A stretch of DNA of 22,726 nt from Russula earlei (GCA_025769875.1 JAGFNK010000761.1:1-22726); one strand, 5' to 3'; positions 1 to 10,143 are shown, numbered from the stretch's first letter. Program-made: numbers and translations. Notes: generated by a model not told the origin, from the sequence alone.

Positions 1-383
1 GTTGTTTCTTGTTTGATAGAGTAAGTCAAGTGTAAGGCTTGACTTCTTGGTACCACAGACTATTTATATGATATCTCCACAGCTACTGATCTGATTCGTA
101 CAAAAATTGGGGTGCACATAGCTGAGAACCAGTAGTATCCAAATACGTAGAGCACAATTTGAGAATGTCAGAAATGACTCACATGTGAGTCATTCTTTCC
201 TAGTATCTGTCATCAATCAGTAAGTAGTGAGTAAGCCATTACCAATCAATCAGTAAGCAGATCAATAAGTGATCACTAAGACAGATGAGTTAAACACATA
301 TGAGTAAACAGAAATGAGTCAGCAGAGCATAGGTAAGCGGATGAGAACGAGGAGACACAAGAATCCTAACATGGACATGGCTG
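1..383. other. Unassigned left flank
   Basis: I see no gene here. The stretch is rich in short GAGTCA, GAGTAA and CAGTAAG motifs, for example around 205-325, and holds the palindrome listed separately. The plus-strand frame that runs through the adjoining repeat array opens with an ATG at 314. Confidence 0.4.
173..194. promoter_or_regulatory. Perfect 22-bp palindrome with two AP-1/Gcn4-like sites
   Basis: The left half AATGACTCACA is the exact reverse complement of TGTGAGTCATT. Each half carries a TGACTCA/TGAGTCA core (175-181 and 186-192), the established binding site of AP-1/Gcn4-type bZIP factors. Another TGAGTCA lies at 315-321. Regulatory function is inferred only; no gene start is visible nearby. 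Confidence 0.35.
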
Positions 384-1145
384 ACACAATGTCATGTGAT
401 GCAATGGTCATGCTGAGTGATGGCTCACAATTTCAAGCTAATGCTATGTGGTTCAGAGTGATCCTAGACATTCCCAGGATATTTGTGGACACCACTAACA
501 CAATGCCAAGTAATGCCATGCTCATTCTGAGTGATGCCAAACAATGTCAAGCTACTGCCATGTAGTTTAAAGTGATCCTAGACATTGCCAGGATAGTGGT
601 GGACATGGTTGAGACAATGCTATGTAATGCCACACAATTTCAAGATAATGCCATGTGGTCCAGAGTGATGCTAGACATTGTCAGGACATTGGCAGACACT
701 ACTAACACAATGCCACTTGACATTGTGACAGAATTGTCCAACAATGTCCTGACAATGTCTAGCATCACTCTGAACCACATGGCATTATCTTGACATTGTG
801 TGGCATCACTCAGAATGACCATGGCATTTCTTGGCATTGTGCTAGAGTTGTCCACAAACATCCTGGCAATGTCTAGGATCAGTCTGAACTGCATGGCATT
901 AGCTTGATATTTTGTGGCACCACTCAGAATGACCATGGTATTACTTGGCATTGTGTTCACAGTGTTCATCAATGTCCTGGCAATGTCTAAGATCACACTG
1001 AATCACATGGCAATATCTTGACATTGCATAGCATCACCTGGTATTGTGTAACTAGTGTCCACCACTGTCCTGGCAATGTCCATGACCATGCTGAACCACA
1101 TGCCATTATCTTGACATTGCATGGCATCACTGAGAATGACCATAG
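384..1145. repeat. Inverted array of ~114-bp repeats
   Basis: Forward units begin near 384, 498, 612 and 705; inverted units have matching landmarks near 831, 945 and 1038. Spacing is 114 bp, except for one 93-bp unit in each arm that lacks about 21 bp. The two units beside the axis form a tight inverted repeat, 629-691 against 742-804, with 61 of 63 bases paired and a 50-bp spacer. Both spacings are multiples of three and each arm is open in the same sense frame, giving a 38-residue repeat (motifs such as LSDATQ, NAMWFRV and LDIAR). The plus-strand frame (314-793) has one in-frame stop, TAG at 563-565, where other units read TGG. The minus-strand frame is open from 996 to 640. I do not recognise the peptide. 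Confidence 0.8.
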
Positions 1146-1216
1146 CCATTGGTAATAACATCATATTGATGGCCTACAAGAGCATGTTTAAGATCCAAAG
1201 CAGATCCAAATGTAGA
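1146..1216. other. Short spacer between the array and solo LTR 1
   Basis: No feature is visible. This is the left part of the site that LTR 1 entered; the original sequence resumes at 2109. Confidence 0.4.
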
Positions 1217-1221
1217 AATGG

Positions 1222-2103
1222 TGTCACGGTAATGAGCTGTGTCAGTTCTCAAGCCTGAAGTTGAGTTGATAGTAGAAGTGTGTTCTGGTGAATGGGCTGG
1301 TTCCCATAGTAAAGAGTAAGGATCCCTGCAGTGGTCAACATGTTTTATGCTAAACATGTTATGGCCAATAGACCCTTCCTAGTACAACTTGGTCTGTTGA
1401 GAAGCTAGGGTAAGTTTGTAATGGGATAGACTGGGACCAGTTCCACTAGCTATATGCATTCAAGTCCATTGTAGACCTTGAACATGCAGAGAGAGGAAGG
1501 TATATCTTGAAGGGGGAGAGCTCTTCTCAGTAGAGTGAAGAGAGACTCTTAGGGGAGGAAGGGAGAGGCAAAGAGTAGATGGTAGATGGTGTGTGTGTGT
1601 GAGGAGTTGATAAAATGGAGAGGTGGATGTGGTTTGAGGATTAGGAGTGGAGTGGGTTGCAGGATGAATATGTTGGACAAGAGTAGGTTGGATTCTACAA
1701 GAGACCAAGCTTAGGGCTTTGGTCACAACGTACTGAGCTTATATATACAGGAGAAGTGCAGCAATAGCTGTGCTTTGACTGTGCTACTAGTATAGTAGAA
1801 GTCATAATAAGTAGGAGTCATAGAAATGAAGGCCACAAATGAGTCAGAACTAAATGACTGTGCTGCACAGTAGGTGTGCAGCATTGCACAGTCAAAACTA
1901 AGAAGTAAGTATAAAAGGAAAGGAAACCAAACAAAGGGAAAGTAACAGCGGTCCAGTGTTACCTGGACATGTATGGGTCACATGATAACACCGAAAGGAT
2001 CACAAGACACAAGAGATCACAAGACCAGTAAGTAAAGGGATGTACAAAGCAAGCAGTCCATAGCAAAGGTGAGAAGTAAATGTAAAGGGAAAATGTTGTA
2101 ACA
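1222..2103 (-). mobile_element. Solo LTR 1, 882 bp, minus strand
   Basis: Read on the minus strand it begins TGTTAC and ends GTGACA, and it is flanked by a perfect 5-bp duplication AATGG (1217-1221 and 2104-2108), the mark of an integrase-mediated insertion. It is an inverted, diverged copy of the LTR at 12682-13567. The minus-strand TATA (TATATATAAG) is at 1747-1738 and the GCCCTAAGCTTG motif at 1717-1706. No internal retrotransposon region adjoins it, so it is a solo LTR left by LTR-LTR recombination. Several CpG sites present in the other copy read TpG or CpA here, suggesting this copy is older or was methylated longer. Confidence 0.9.
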
Positions 2104-2108
2104 AATGG

Positions 2109-2310
2109 CCAGAATGGGACAACTTGAACCAGCTCAAGCTGCAGGCCATGACTTGTTTCAGACCAGCTCACCCACTCTGGCCAAGCCATTGCTGAGCTGA
2201 ACCAACCTGAGCTGAGCCATGACAGCAGAATGTGACACAATTTTATGGCCTCTTTTTGTGGTGTATCATTCAGAATTGACCATAATATAATATATCTAAA
2301 TGTTATAAAC
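2109..2310. other. Non-coding flank right of solo LTR 1
   Basis: GC-balanced DNA with repeated AGCTGAGC/CAGCTCA words (2128-2220), turning AT-rich from about 2230. The open minus-strand frame spanning this stretch and part of the LTR (2450 to 1959) has no recognisable domain. Confidence 0.35.
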
Positions 2311-2690
2311 AAAATGATGAAGCATATTTTGGATTTCATATTCAGTTTTGTCACAGTTTTTCCTTTGACAAAATTGTGAATGTATTCAAAAATTTTCTGC
2401 ATAAAAAATATTAACATTATGTTTTCTAAAATGCTAGATTTTGTTGTCATGAATGATTATAACAAAACTTTATCTCCCTGGCATCTTTATTCCAATGACA
2501 AAATGATGAAACAACTTTAGGATTTCATATTCTGTTTTATCAAAAATTTTCCTTTAAAAAAATTGTGAATATATTCAAAAAGTTTCTTCATTAAAAATGA
2601 AAACATTATGTTTTCTATATATGGCTAGATTTTGTTCTCATCAATGGTTATAACAAAACTTTATCTCTCTAACATCTTATTCAAGTGACA
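2311..2690. repeat. Two-copy tandem duplication, ~190-bp unit
   Basis: The segment starting AAAATGATGAA at 2311 recurs at 2500. The copies share, in order, the words GGATTTCATATTC, CATTATGTTTTCTA, CTAGATTTTGTT and TATAACAAAACTTTATCTC. Divergence is moderate with small indels. The unit is very AT-rich and has no sustained reading frame. Confidence 0.75.
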
Positions 2691-3000
2691 AAACTTTTTC
2701 AAAAATTTCAAAAAATTCACAATTTTTATTCCAACTTTTTCATAAACCCAAATTGTGCAGTTTTGATTTTTTCACAATTTTGTTTCACCCAAAATTTTAA
2801 AATGAGTTAAAATTTTTTTAATATGATGTATATTCTAAAATGGTGTCAATACTATTTACTTATTTCATCATTTTGTAACAGGAATTTATTGTAACAAAAT
2901 ATAAAATTAATTTTCACACAAATTGTTTGCTACAAATTTGTATGAAAATAACAAATTTTGTTTTTCAAAATGTTACAGTTTTGTCATTCACATAAGTTGA
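2691..3000. other. AT-rich tract with ACAAAATTT/AAATTTTGT words
   Basis: Strongly AT-rich, with many scattered near-inverted words of the type TTTTGTCA/TGACAAAA. No coding potential and no clean element ends were found. It may be decayed repeat DNA. Confidence 0.4.
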
Positions 3001-3839
3001 TTTTCCAATTAGTGTTATATACTACAAGGGAACTGCTAAATAGGGAACAAGTCATAACCTTGTTATTGTTATGAACCAAGGCCAGGTCCTGGCCATATAT
3101 TGTCCTATTTCACTCAAGAGAGACCTCTCTCACTTTGCGTTGCCAACACACTTCTGTTTTCTAGGCTACTCCTCCTGTGGTGCAAGATATTGCTAGTGCA
3201 AAGACACTATAACATGACCAGGCACCCATTTCCTAATTGGGTAATCATCGTGTGGTAGCCACATGGCCACTCAGCCACCAAGAACCCGAAACAGTGGCAT
3301 GAACTCCTACAAACTGTTACACAACTCATATGATGTCATCTAGGCTCCAATGACATCACAGCTGACTGAGTGACTCCACAATGACTTCATTGGCTCACTA
3401 AGTGCTCCACAATGATCAGTAATATGCTCAGTAAGCCTGAAACCTGACACAAATGAGTTTATGCCTCTGTAGTCCTATTAGATGGTACTAAAGAGTCTAG
3501 AATAGTTCCTGTTCTTTGTAATCGATCCTGTACACAGTATATAAGCCCCAATGTAGCATGGCAGTCATCAAACTGTCCATTTGTGATACCCTCATGTTCC
3601 TGGGTACTCCCCTGCGACCACTCAGTCTAAAGTCCTCCCTCGTCTTCAAGGTACTCTTCAATGACCACCTTGTTTAAAGCCCCTCGCTGCACTGGCCTCT
3701 ACTCTTCGCCTCTGCCTTCTGCAACATGTACCAGTCCCCATCTGGTATCTCCTAGTCATTTGGCTCGTCCTCTTGTTCAACACCGTTTACGCCACGTACC
3801 ATCTGTTCCAACCCTTGCCCACCTGCTCCTGAGTCCTTA
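3001..3839 (+). promoter_or_regulatory. TATA-bearing leader-like region
   Basis: No coding frame is evident. A clear TATA box (TATATAAG, 3538-3545) is followed by a C/T-rich stretch of about 300 bp that leads into the proline-rich frames on the same strand, as in the leader of an LTR retrotransposon. An imperfect palindrome GGCCAGG-T-CCTGGCC lies at 3080-3094. I could not define LTR ends, a target duplication or a primer-binding site, so calling it the 5' LTR of the downstream DNA would be speculation. Confidence 0.3.
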
Positions 3840-4790
3840 GTGATCAGCAGTACGTGTCTTGACATCTGGACAGTCTCTCATCATTCCTGTATTGACCAGC
3901 CAATGCTCAAGTGTCCACTCCCAACTCCCCCACTCTTGTTAACACTTCCCTGCGTCTCCCTTCTCCTCTCCAACCTGCCCCACACACTGCCCTTTGACTT
4001 CTCACTGAAAACCTCAACCCAGTTGACACATCCTCACCCCTCAGCATCCTGTACTCCCCAGAGGCTCCACCACCGTCTCCTCTCACCACCCAGCCTATTC
4101 AGGTGACTTTGTCCCTGTCGGCACTCCTCCACCAGCACAGAATGAGCAACAGCAAGTGGACCATCCTCCCTTGCCTGAAGGCTTCCTTGACCATCCCCCT
4201 TGCACAGCATTTCAGTTCCACCATCACCAGTACTTCATCCTTCCCACCACCAATCATTCTCATGAGCAGTGGCAACCCCTCCATGATTTAAACCACCAAG
4301 ACTACTTATCACGCATCCCTACCACAGACCAGTTGGCTCATGCACCTTCACAGACACCTTCACAACTGCCTTTTGTGCATGCATCATCCACACTTTTGCA
4401 GTGGAACCCTCCAACACTGCCCTTGCCACTGAGTACAACCTCACCCCCTTTGGCATCTGCTCTAATGTCAGGATATATGCCCTGGACACTGACTTCCCCC
4501 TCAGACACATCACATACATTAATACTTCATTATTTAGGAAACTTCTTACCTTGCCTGCTATCTACTGCCCTGCTTACAAAGGGTCATTTTGCTTATCTAT
4601 CATACATGACTTCTTGGACGGACACCTAGTTTTTGTGATACAGGTTACTTACACTTTGAAGAGACCAGTAACCGTGTCTCTTTACATCACTACTCAACCT
4701 ATACTGTCAACCCCATACGTTTCAACCCACAGTTACTTTGCTTTTGCTTTATGCCTTGTATTCCCCCTAACCCTCTCGACATAATGAGAG
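3840..4790 (+). pseudogene. Broken proline-rich reading frames, unknown
   Basis: Overlapping plus-strand frames (3840-4106, 4156-4629, 4401-4784) hand over to one another by frame changes, as expected of one decayed coding region. The first half is rich in Pro, Ser, Thr and His. The second half (4401-4784) is more hydrophobic, with no clear signal peptide or domain. I do not recognise the product. Its orientation and C/A-rich composition match element A downstream, so it may be an upstream part of that element or of a separate one. Confidence 0.35.
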
Positions 4791-4858
4791 ATACCACCTC
4801 AAGACCATAGATCTTGCGCACGGTTCCAAAAAAGTAAGAACCATCCTTGTAACACTTC

Positions 4859-4875
4859 AATAAAGATCAAATAAA
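4859..4875 (+). terminator. Candidate polyadenylation signals
   Basis: Two AATAAA hexamers (4859-4864 and 4870-4875) lie between the 7-bp complementary words AACACTT and AAGTGTT. They follow the end of the proline-rich frames by about 70 bp and could be an old 3' end. This rests on the motif alone. Confidence 0.25.
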
Positions 4876-4896
4876 GTGTTGTCTTTATCTTAAAAA

Positions 4897-6100
4897 GTGC
4901 CTCAAGAATACACCTTAGAAGAAGAAGAGGAAGAAGACACCATCACCAGACATGTCTTAAGCCTAACTCATTATCGAACTTGGGTCTCCACTGCATTCCC
5001 TGTTGCCACTCTAACCAACCTACACGATGTACCAGGAATAGAACCACCCCATGAAGACTTCCCTCACCTAGTCGTCAAAGAATTCCTTGAAGTCTTACCA
5101 TTTGGACAACTCCTAAGCCACAACAAACACACATTATATCTTGAGACCCTTAGTTGACTCCTGGCCACCAGCACAACAACAACTATTATATAGGCAACTT
5201 GCTCAAGCAAAAAACATCCAAGGACAACCAGTTGATTACCAGTCCCTATGCTCCAGTGAATTGAACCTTTGGACCAGGATCATCCAACCACGTCACCATC
5301 TCATTGTTAATTCTTTAAGGACAGGGTATTGCCTATTTTACCTAGCCTGGACATATATCAGTTACTATCGTCTCACTGTCCAGTTCTACCACCTTCACCT
5401 CAACAGAATACAAATGGAAAACCAATCTTATGTCCAACTTGCTATTGTACCAGGAATACACAACAGCTTTGATTTGGAAACTAACTCTTGGTTATACAAT
5501 GCAGATTACAACCAACCTTGGGCAATTACCAGCCCAGATGCCTCATATACTGGTCCTCCTGTGTACTACTCAGTCCCAGCAATCCTTGAAGTCTCTAGTC
5601 TTGCCCCTCAACCCCTCTCACCAATCCAAACCACTGTCCCAGTCAGCCAAGAACGTTGGTCTGCCAGTACAGAAGACACTGAGTCAAATCTGTGGACAAC
5701 AAGGTGTAACTGCAAAACAGAGTATTGCATGTGCAACTTTTGACCAGATACACCTCCTACTCCTAATGGAATTACCTTGTGGATGCCAGGCAATTACCAC
5801 CTCCCATTTCAGTAATTCTGGCTCCCTGACACAGAAGACACACATTGTCCCAACAAGCCCCTTCTAGAGAAACAGTACCCAACACAAGAGGATTCCTTGT
5901 TCAAAGACCATTACCTCCTACTCCCCCTGACACCTACGTACCCTTATTTACCAGCTGTATCCCTACACCTGTTGTACCTCCCCAACCCTTTGCATCACCT
6001 TTCATCAAATCCCCTGACAGTATTGACATTAGAAATACTGAGCTACACTCCTATCTACCAGAACAATCTTTCTTAGCCCTAAACCTACCTACATGATCAA
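4897..6100 (+). pseudogene. Decayed reading frames ahead of gag A, unknown
   Basis: Plus-strand frames at 4897-5157, 5141-5743 and 5845-6096 look like pieces of one coding region shifted by indels. The first has an acidic run (seven Glu near its start). The second ends in a Cys cluster of the form CxCxxxxxCxC just before the TAG-free TGA at 5741-5743, and reads on as a Pro-rich stretch (PDTPPTPNG). The third is proline-rich. I cannot assign a family. Position and strand suggest a long extension upstream of the gag of element A, but no clean frame links them. Confidence 0.35.
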
Positions 6101-6406
6101 AGAGGGAACTACTTGAATTCAAAAACTATTGTATGCAAGCTTGGCATCTAAGAATGACACACTTTGTAGTGTATCAACATCTCATCAGAGAGGTAAACAA
6201 CTTGCTATCTCACCAGCAGAATTCGAAGGATACTTGTGGAAGACCTGAGTAGTCTTAACACAAAGAAAGTAGCATCACTGAAGAATACTCCTGAATCCAC
6301 TTAAGAAAACACCAAGGAAGACCCGACACCATTCAACTGAAACCAGCTTACACCATCATGTATCCTTGGAACAACAGTCATTGGACTATAACCATCGTCT
6401 AAATTT
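6101..6406 (+). other. Fully degenerate stretch before gag A
   Basis: All plus frames are broken by stops at short intervals. Composition stays A/C-rich like its neighbours, so it is probably decayed element sequence. No other feature is seen. Confidence 0.3.
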
Positions 6407-7730
6407 ATGAGCACTAGAAGAGACATTACTGACAAGGAAGAAAATCTAATTCCACTCTTATTTGAAAACCTCAGCTACAACCTCCAAGACTACTGTTACC
6501 AAGGGAAGTTTGCAGGTGCATCTATTATCAATCACGGAAATCTTTCAGAAACTTGATTATATGAAGATGACAACGACAAAGTTACCACTGCTCAACTTAA
6601 AGCAGCAGCCCCAAGAGCAGAAAACATTCAAGAATTCAATCCCTATAACTATACAGGCCTCTTCCTAGACAAACCAGTTAAGTGGAGCCAATCTAGAAGA
6701 CACTGAATTTACTACAACAACCGAGAAGTCAACTTTACTGCCAGAACAACACAAGAGGTTACTGCCATCCTAGGAACTGCACCAAGCACTCGAAGTGCTA
6801 CTCCAGGACCCTCCACCTGACGAAGTGTTCAACAACCCACTCCTCATACAGTTAGCAATGCACCACAAACAATCCCTCAAGCACTCACTCCAACTAGAAT
6901 CCAACTACAAGGCTCAGCCCCACCTATTGTCATAGCTGCACCAACTCAGAATCCCACCATGTCAGCTAATCCATGCCTTGTAGGAACTGCACCAGAACCC
7001 TTTGATGGAAAGGCTGATAATGCAGAAGCCTTTTGGGCAGCCTTAGCCAATTATTACTATATCAATGGCAACTCCTTTACAGATGAAAGCAAGAAAGTTG
7101 CTGCTGCACTAACCCACTTTAAAGTAGGGACACCTGCCGGAGCATGGAGCATGGGCTAGAGAACAGACCACTAAAGCTATGGCTTGTACAATAGCAGACT
7201 ATGGATCATGGGACGACTTCAAGAAAGCCTTTGCCAACCACTTTATCCCTGCAGAAGCAGAATTGGCCTCCACTAATACCATGCACACCTATTATCAGGG
7301 AAAATTACCATTTAATGAATGGTATCAGAAATGGTCACACCATGCATCACAAGCTACCACCAATGAGAAAATAAAGATGTACACATTCAGGAAGAACATT
7401 AACCCAGCCCTACATCAGAAGATATTGGGAATCACACCGACACCAACTACACTTGCAGCCCTTGTCAAAGCAGCGAGAGAATTCAACAACCTATTCCACC
7501 TGTACAATTCCATGGCCTTTCAAGGAGGACAATCTGTGCATGCCCGAGGATTAAACACTCAAGGATCGGAAAATCCACTAGAAATTAACTTATACCAAGG
7601 AGAACCTAATGAACAACCCTGGGAATCCAGAAGTGAAAGGAAACCCCTCACAGATGCAGAGAAAGAGTTTTGATGCAAGAATAACCTCTGTTATTACTGT
7701 GGAAAGAAGAACCACATGGCAAACCAATGT
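6407..7730 (+). pseudogene. Gag of element A (broken)
   Basis: Gag forms the virus-like particle and binds element RNA. One frame opens at the ATG at 6407 after a stop at 6389-6391 and runs to about 7147. It is interrupted only by TGA codons at 6554, 6704 and 6818. A perfect 7-bp tandem duplication AGCATGG (7141-7147, 7148-7154) shifts the frame, which then continues from 7155 and is cut by TGA at 7671. The capsid-like part starts near 6959 (PEPFDGKADNAEAFW) and goes on with YGSWDDFKKAF and FNEWYQKW, as in the retrotransposon gag family. A single CCHC zinc knuckle, CX2CX4HX4C, lies at 7689-7730. The N-terminal ~180 residues are unassigned. Confidence 0.8.
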
Positions 7731-8350
7731 AGAGCAAAGAAAGCAGCCCAAGGACGTCAAAGACAAGGTTCCTGTCCCCAAACAGTCAGAGCTACTACTA
7801 TCCAGGATGAAAACATCGAACCTGCACAAGAAGAACCTGTTCCTGTCGCATCTTTGACAACTTGGAGAGGAAACACTTGTGGACTCGATCCTGTGCCCAA
7901 GATCTGCTCCTATGGATTTTTAATTGGGCCCCCTTCTGCACCGAGAAGGGACATGGTCCAAATCAGTACGATACGAAGAGAAATCAATTACCCCAAAGTT
8001 TTTACCAAGAATATTCACTCTCCATCCATTGCTTTAAAAGTTACTCTTGTGGGGAAGACAAGCAGCAAAGAAATCGGTGCAAGAGCGCTACTTGACAGTG
8101 GGGCAGAAGGAATGATAATTCACAAATGATTTGCACAAAGACACCACCTGCACCTCCGAACCATGACCAAACCCTTGCCAGCACAAAATGTGGATGGAAC
8201 ACAAAATGCCAATGGACTGATACGTTTTAGCACTATCCAAAGACTTCGCATTCAAGCTGCACACAGGTGCTATCCATGATGAACAGGCAGAATTCCTCAT
8301 CACTAACATTGGAGATCACTGACATTATCCTAGGAACAGACTGGTTATGA
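7731..8350 (+). pseudogene. Aspartic protease of element A (broken)
   Basis: This domain cleaves the Gag-Pol polyprotein. It follows the gag zinc knuckle in the same frame, so unlike element B no frameshift is needed here. The active-site motif LLDSGAEG is present (DSGA at 8094-8105). TGA at 8127-8129 interrupts the frame just after it. The frame then stays open to TGA near 8278, and after a shift the C-terminal retropepsin motif DIILGTDW appears near 8323-8346. TGA at 8127 probably derives from an Arg codon. Confidence 0.75.
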
Positions 8351-9129
8351 CACCATAACCCAGATATTGATTGGGCAAACAATACAATCATGCTGAAGAA
8401 TTGCCCCCAAACCTGCCTTACCACACATCCAAGTATAACCATTGCATCTGCATCTGGAACACAGAATTACCAAATACAAGCACTTACTTTCCCCTTTAAT
8501 CCCAGAACTGATACATGCACTTGCTGGGAAGGAATTGTTTACCAAATTCGATGTTAGATGGACATAAGGATCAAGAAAGGAGATGAATGGAAAGCCACCT
8601 TCAAAACAAGAGATGGACTGTTTGAACCAACAGTAATGTTCTTGGCCTAACAAATTCATCAGCAACCTTTCAAACTATGATGGATGACATTTTTCAAGAA
8701 GAACTCACCCAGGGATGGCTAAAGATTTATATGGATGACATCATCATCGCCACGGAAAATGATGAAACAAAACATAAAGACAAAGTAAAGCACATCTTGG
8801 CTAAACTCAAAAGGCATGATCTCTATCTCAAACCCAGAGAAATGCCAATTTCCCAAGAAAGAGTAAAATACCTTGGAGTCATCATCGGCAATGGAAAGGT
8901 AGAGATGGATCCCATAAAAGTAAAAGGAATCAGTGAGTGGCCTATCCCTCTCTCATTGAAAGAAGTGAGAAGCTTCCTAGGGTTCTGTAATTTTTACAGA
9001 AAACTTCATCCCTAACTTCTCCTTTAAAGCACGACCACTTTGACTTGACCAAAAAGAACAGACAATGGTCCTGGGGAGAAAAAGAACAAAAGCTTTTGAT
9101 GAACTCAAAGACACCTGCACCAAATATCC
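8351..9129 (+). pseudogene. Reverse transcriptase of element A (broken, 5' deleted)
   Basis: The finger motifs seen in B (FFLIKKKDGKFRPVQDYR) are missing. The homologous part begins near 8494 with PELIHALAGKELFTKFDVRW, after which B's GYNN is also lost. So several hundred bases between protease and RT are deleted. The catalytic YMDD box is intact at 8728-8739 within an open frame (8677-9015) that ends with the conserved [11 protein letters not shown] frameshift follows near 9010, and the connection to RNase H is degenerate. Confidence 0.85.
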
Positions 9130-9600
9130 AGCACTCTATACCCCAGATTGGACAAGACAATTCATTCTGGATACAGATGCATCCAGATTCACCTTAGGGG
9201 TCGTTATTCTCAAAAATACGATGATGGCTTACACCCAATAGCATTCTACTCTAGAACACTACTAGATGCTGAAAGAAACTATGACACCCACAATAAAGAA
9301 CTAGTGGCAGTCATCTTCGGTCTAAAAAGTGGACGCTCATTCTTTCTAGGAGCTAAAGAACCAGTAATCATCAGAACAGACCACAAGAACTTGACATATT
9401 TTAAAGAACCACAAAAACTAACAGCCCTACAAACCAGATCGATGCAATATATGCAAGATTTCAACATAACTATGGAACATGTCCCAGGACACACACACAC
9501 TATTGCCAATACACTTTCTTGTTGTAAAGACCTTAACAAGGGGATAGAAGAACAAAAATCACACTACTCACTCCTGAAAGTTTCTTATGAAACCTACTTG
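9130..9600 (+). pseudogene. RNase H of element A (frameshifted)
   Basis: The first catalytic region FILDTDAS is at about 9161-9184, in another frame from the rest. A shift near 9215 leads into HPIAFYSRTL, ERNYDTHNKEL (Glu of the active site) and IRTDHKNLTYF, then MEHVPGHTHTIANTLS. This is the gypsy RNase H series, which removes the RNA template and makes the polypurine primer. The stretch KDLNKG right after it is encoded by the copy of the polypurine tract listed separately. Confidence 0.8.
9528..9543 (+). other. Internal copy of the 3' polypurine tract (element A)
   Basis: AGACCTTAACAAGGGG matches 16 of 16 bases of the element B 3' polypurine tract at 17989-18004. It lies at the RNase H/integrase boundary. 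In Ty1 and lentiviruses a central copy of the polypurine tract in the integrase region primes a second plus strand; such a role here is inferred. Confidence 0.5.
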
Positions 9601-9757
9601 CCAGACAAAATTGACATACAATGAGAAATCCTTAAACAATTCCATGATTCTCCCACACCCTGTAACAAACCATTGATGGAACAGGTGTTGCACAGAAGTA
9701 TCTGAAACACCTTGTGCCCTGGTTCAGAGTTCCAAAATGAATCATATCTGACAGAGA
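9601..9757 (+). pseudogene. Integrase of element A, 5' fragment with deletion
   Basis: The region starts with YLPDK and a QFHDSP match to B. At about 9660 it jumps to the sequence that in B encodes the end of the first half of the catalytic core (ATKFIPCNKTINGTD region), so the zinc-binding HHCC domain and the first catalytic Asp are deleted (about 310 bp relative to B). The fragment ends at a remnant of the second Asp motif, where the 386-bp LTR entered. Confidence 0.75.
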
Positions 9758-10143
9758 TGTTGAACCGGAACCCAAATGGATCAAAGAAGGCGAAGACCTT
9801 CATACAAGGTTCAAGATCCGCTCATAGATGTTACATGTTAGATAGAACTTTAGTATATGTGCTTATGGCAATAGGGTTATGCATAGTACGCTATCTATCA
9901 CAAGATGCAGCCTTATGCTGCGTCTAGAACGTTTCCACATCACGCATCACTTAATGCGCGATATAGTGGACACCTGTAGTCACCCTCTTTTGGACTTAGG
10001 AACAGCCCTGGGTCATAGAGGTATAAATACCATACTTGTAGACAAGTATACACATCGCTCTACACCCCAATATCACTTGAGCATTAGCACAACCTCTAAG
10101 GTGGGTTGCTTGGCCTGTTAGCTGCGCTCTATGCTGCGCAACA
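9758..10143 (+). mobile_element. Solo LTR 3, 386 bp, TGTTG...CAACA
   Basis: The insert begins TGTTGAACC and ends GCGCAACA, so it has perfect 5-bp terminal inverted repeats. It is flanked by the direct duplication AGAGA (9753-9757 and 10144-10148). Removing it and one AGAGA restores the alignment to integrase of element B. A TATA box (TATAAATA) lies at 10022-10029, followed by the near-palindrome ATACTTGT-AG-ACAAGTAT. TGTTG/CAACA ends are common in Ty1/copia LTRs, but no internal region is present to prove the family. The orientation is taken from the TATA box. Confidence 0.85.

Noticed and set aside
1959..2450. 163-codon minus-strand open frame
   Set aside because: It runs across the end of solo LTR 1 and into the AT-rich flank, so it is a chance frame over an insertion border.
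3067..3214. TGTTAT...ATAACA ends around a 148-bp segment, as in a small LTR-like or MITE element
   Set aside because: Six-base terminal match only; the flanks (GTTAT and TGACC) show no target duplication and the interior has no supporting feature.
6554..8129. TGA codons in gag A as UGA recoding or readthrough
   Set aside because: The element is plainly dead (deletions, duplication, foreign LTR), and the matched Arg/Trp codons in the sister copy point to mutation.
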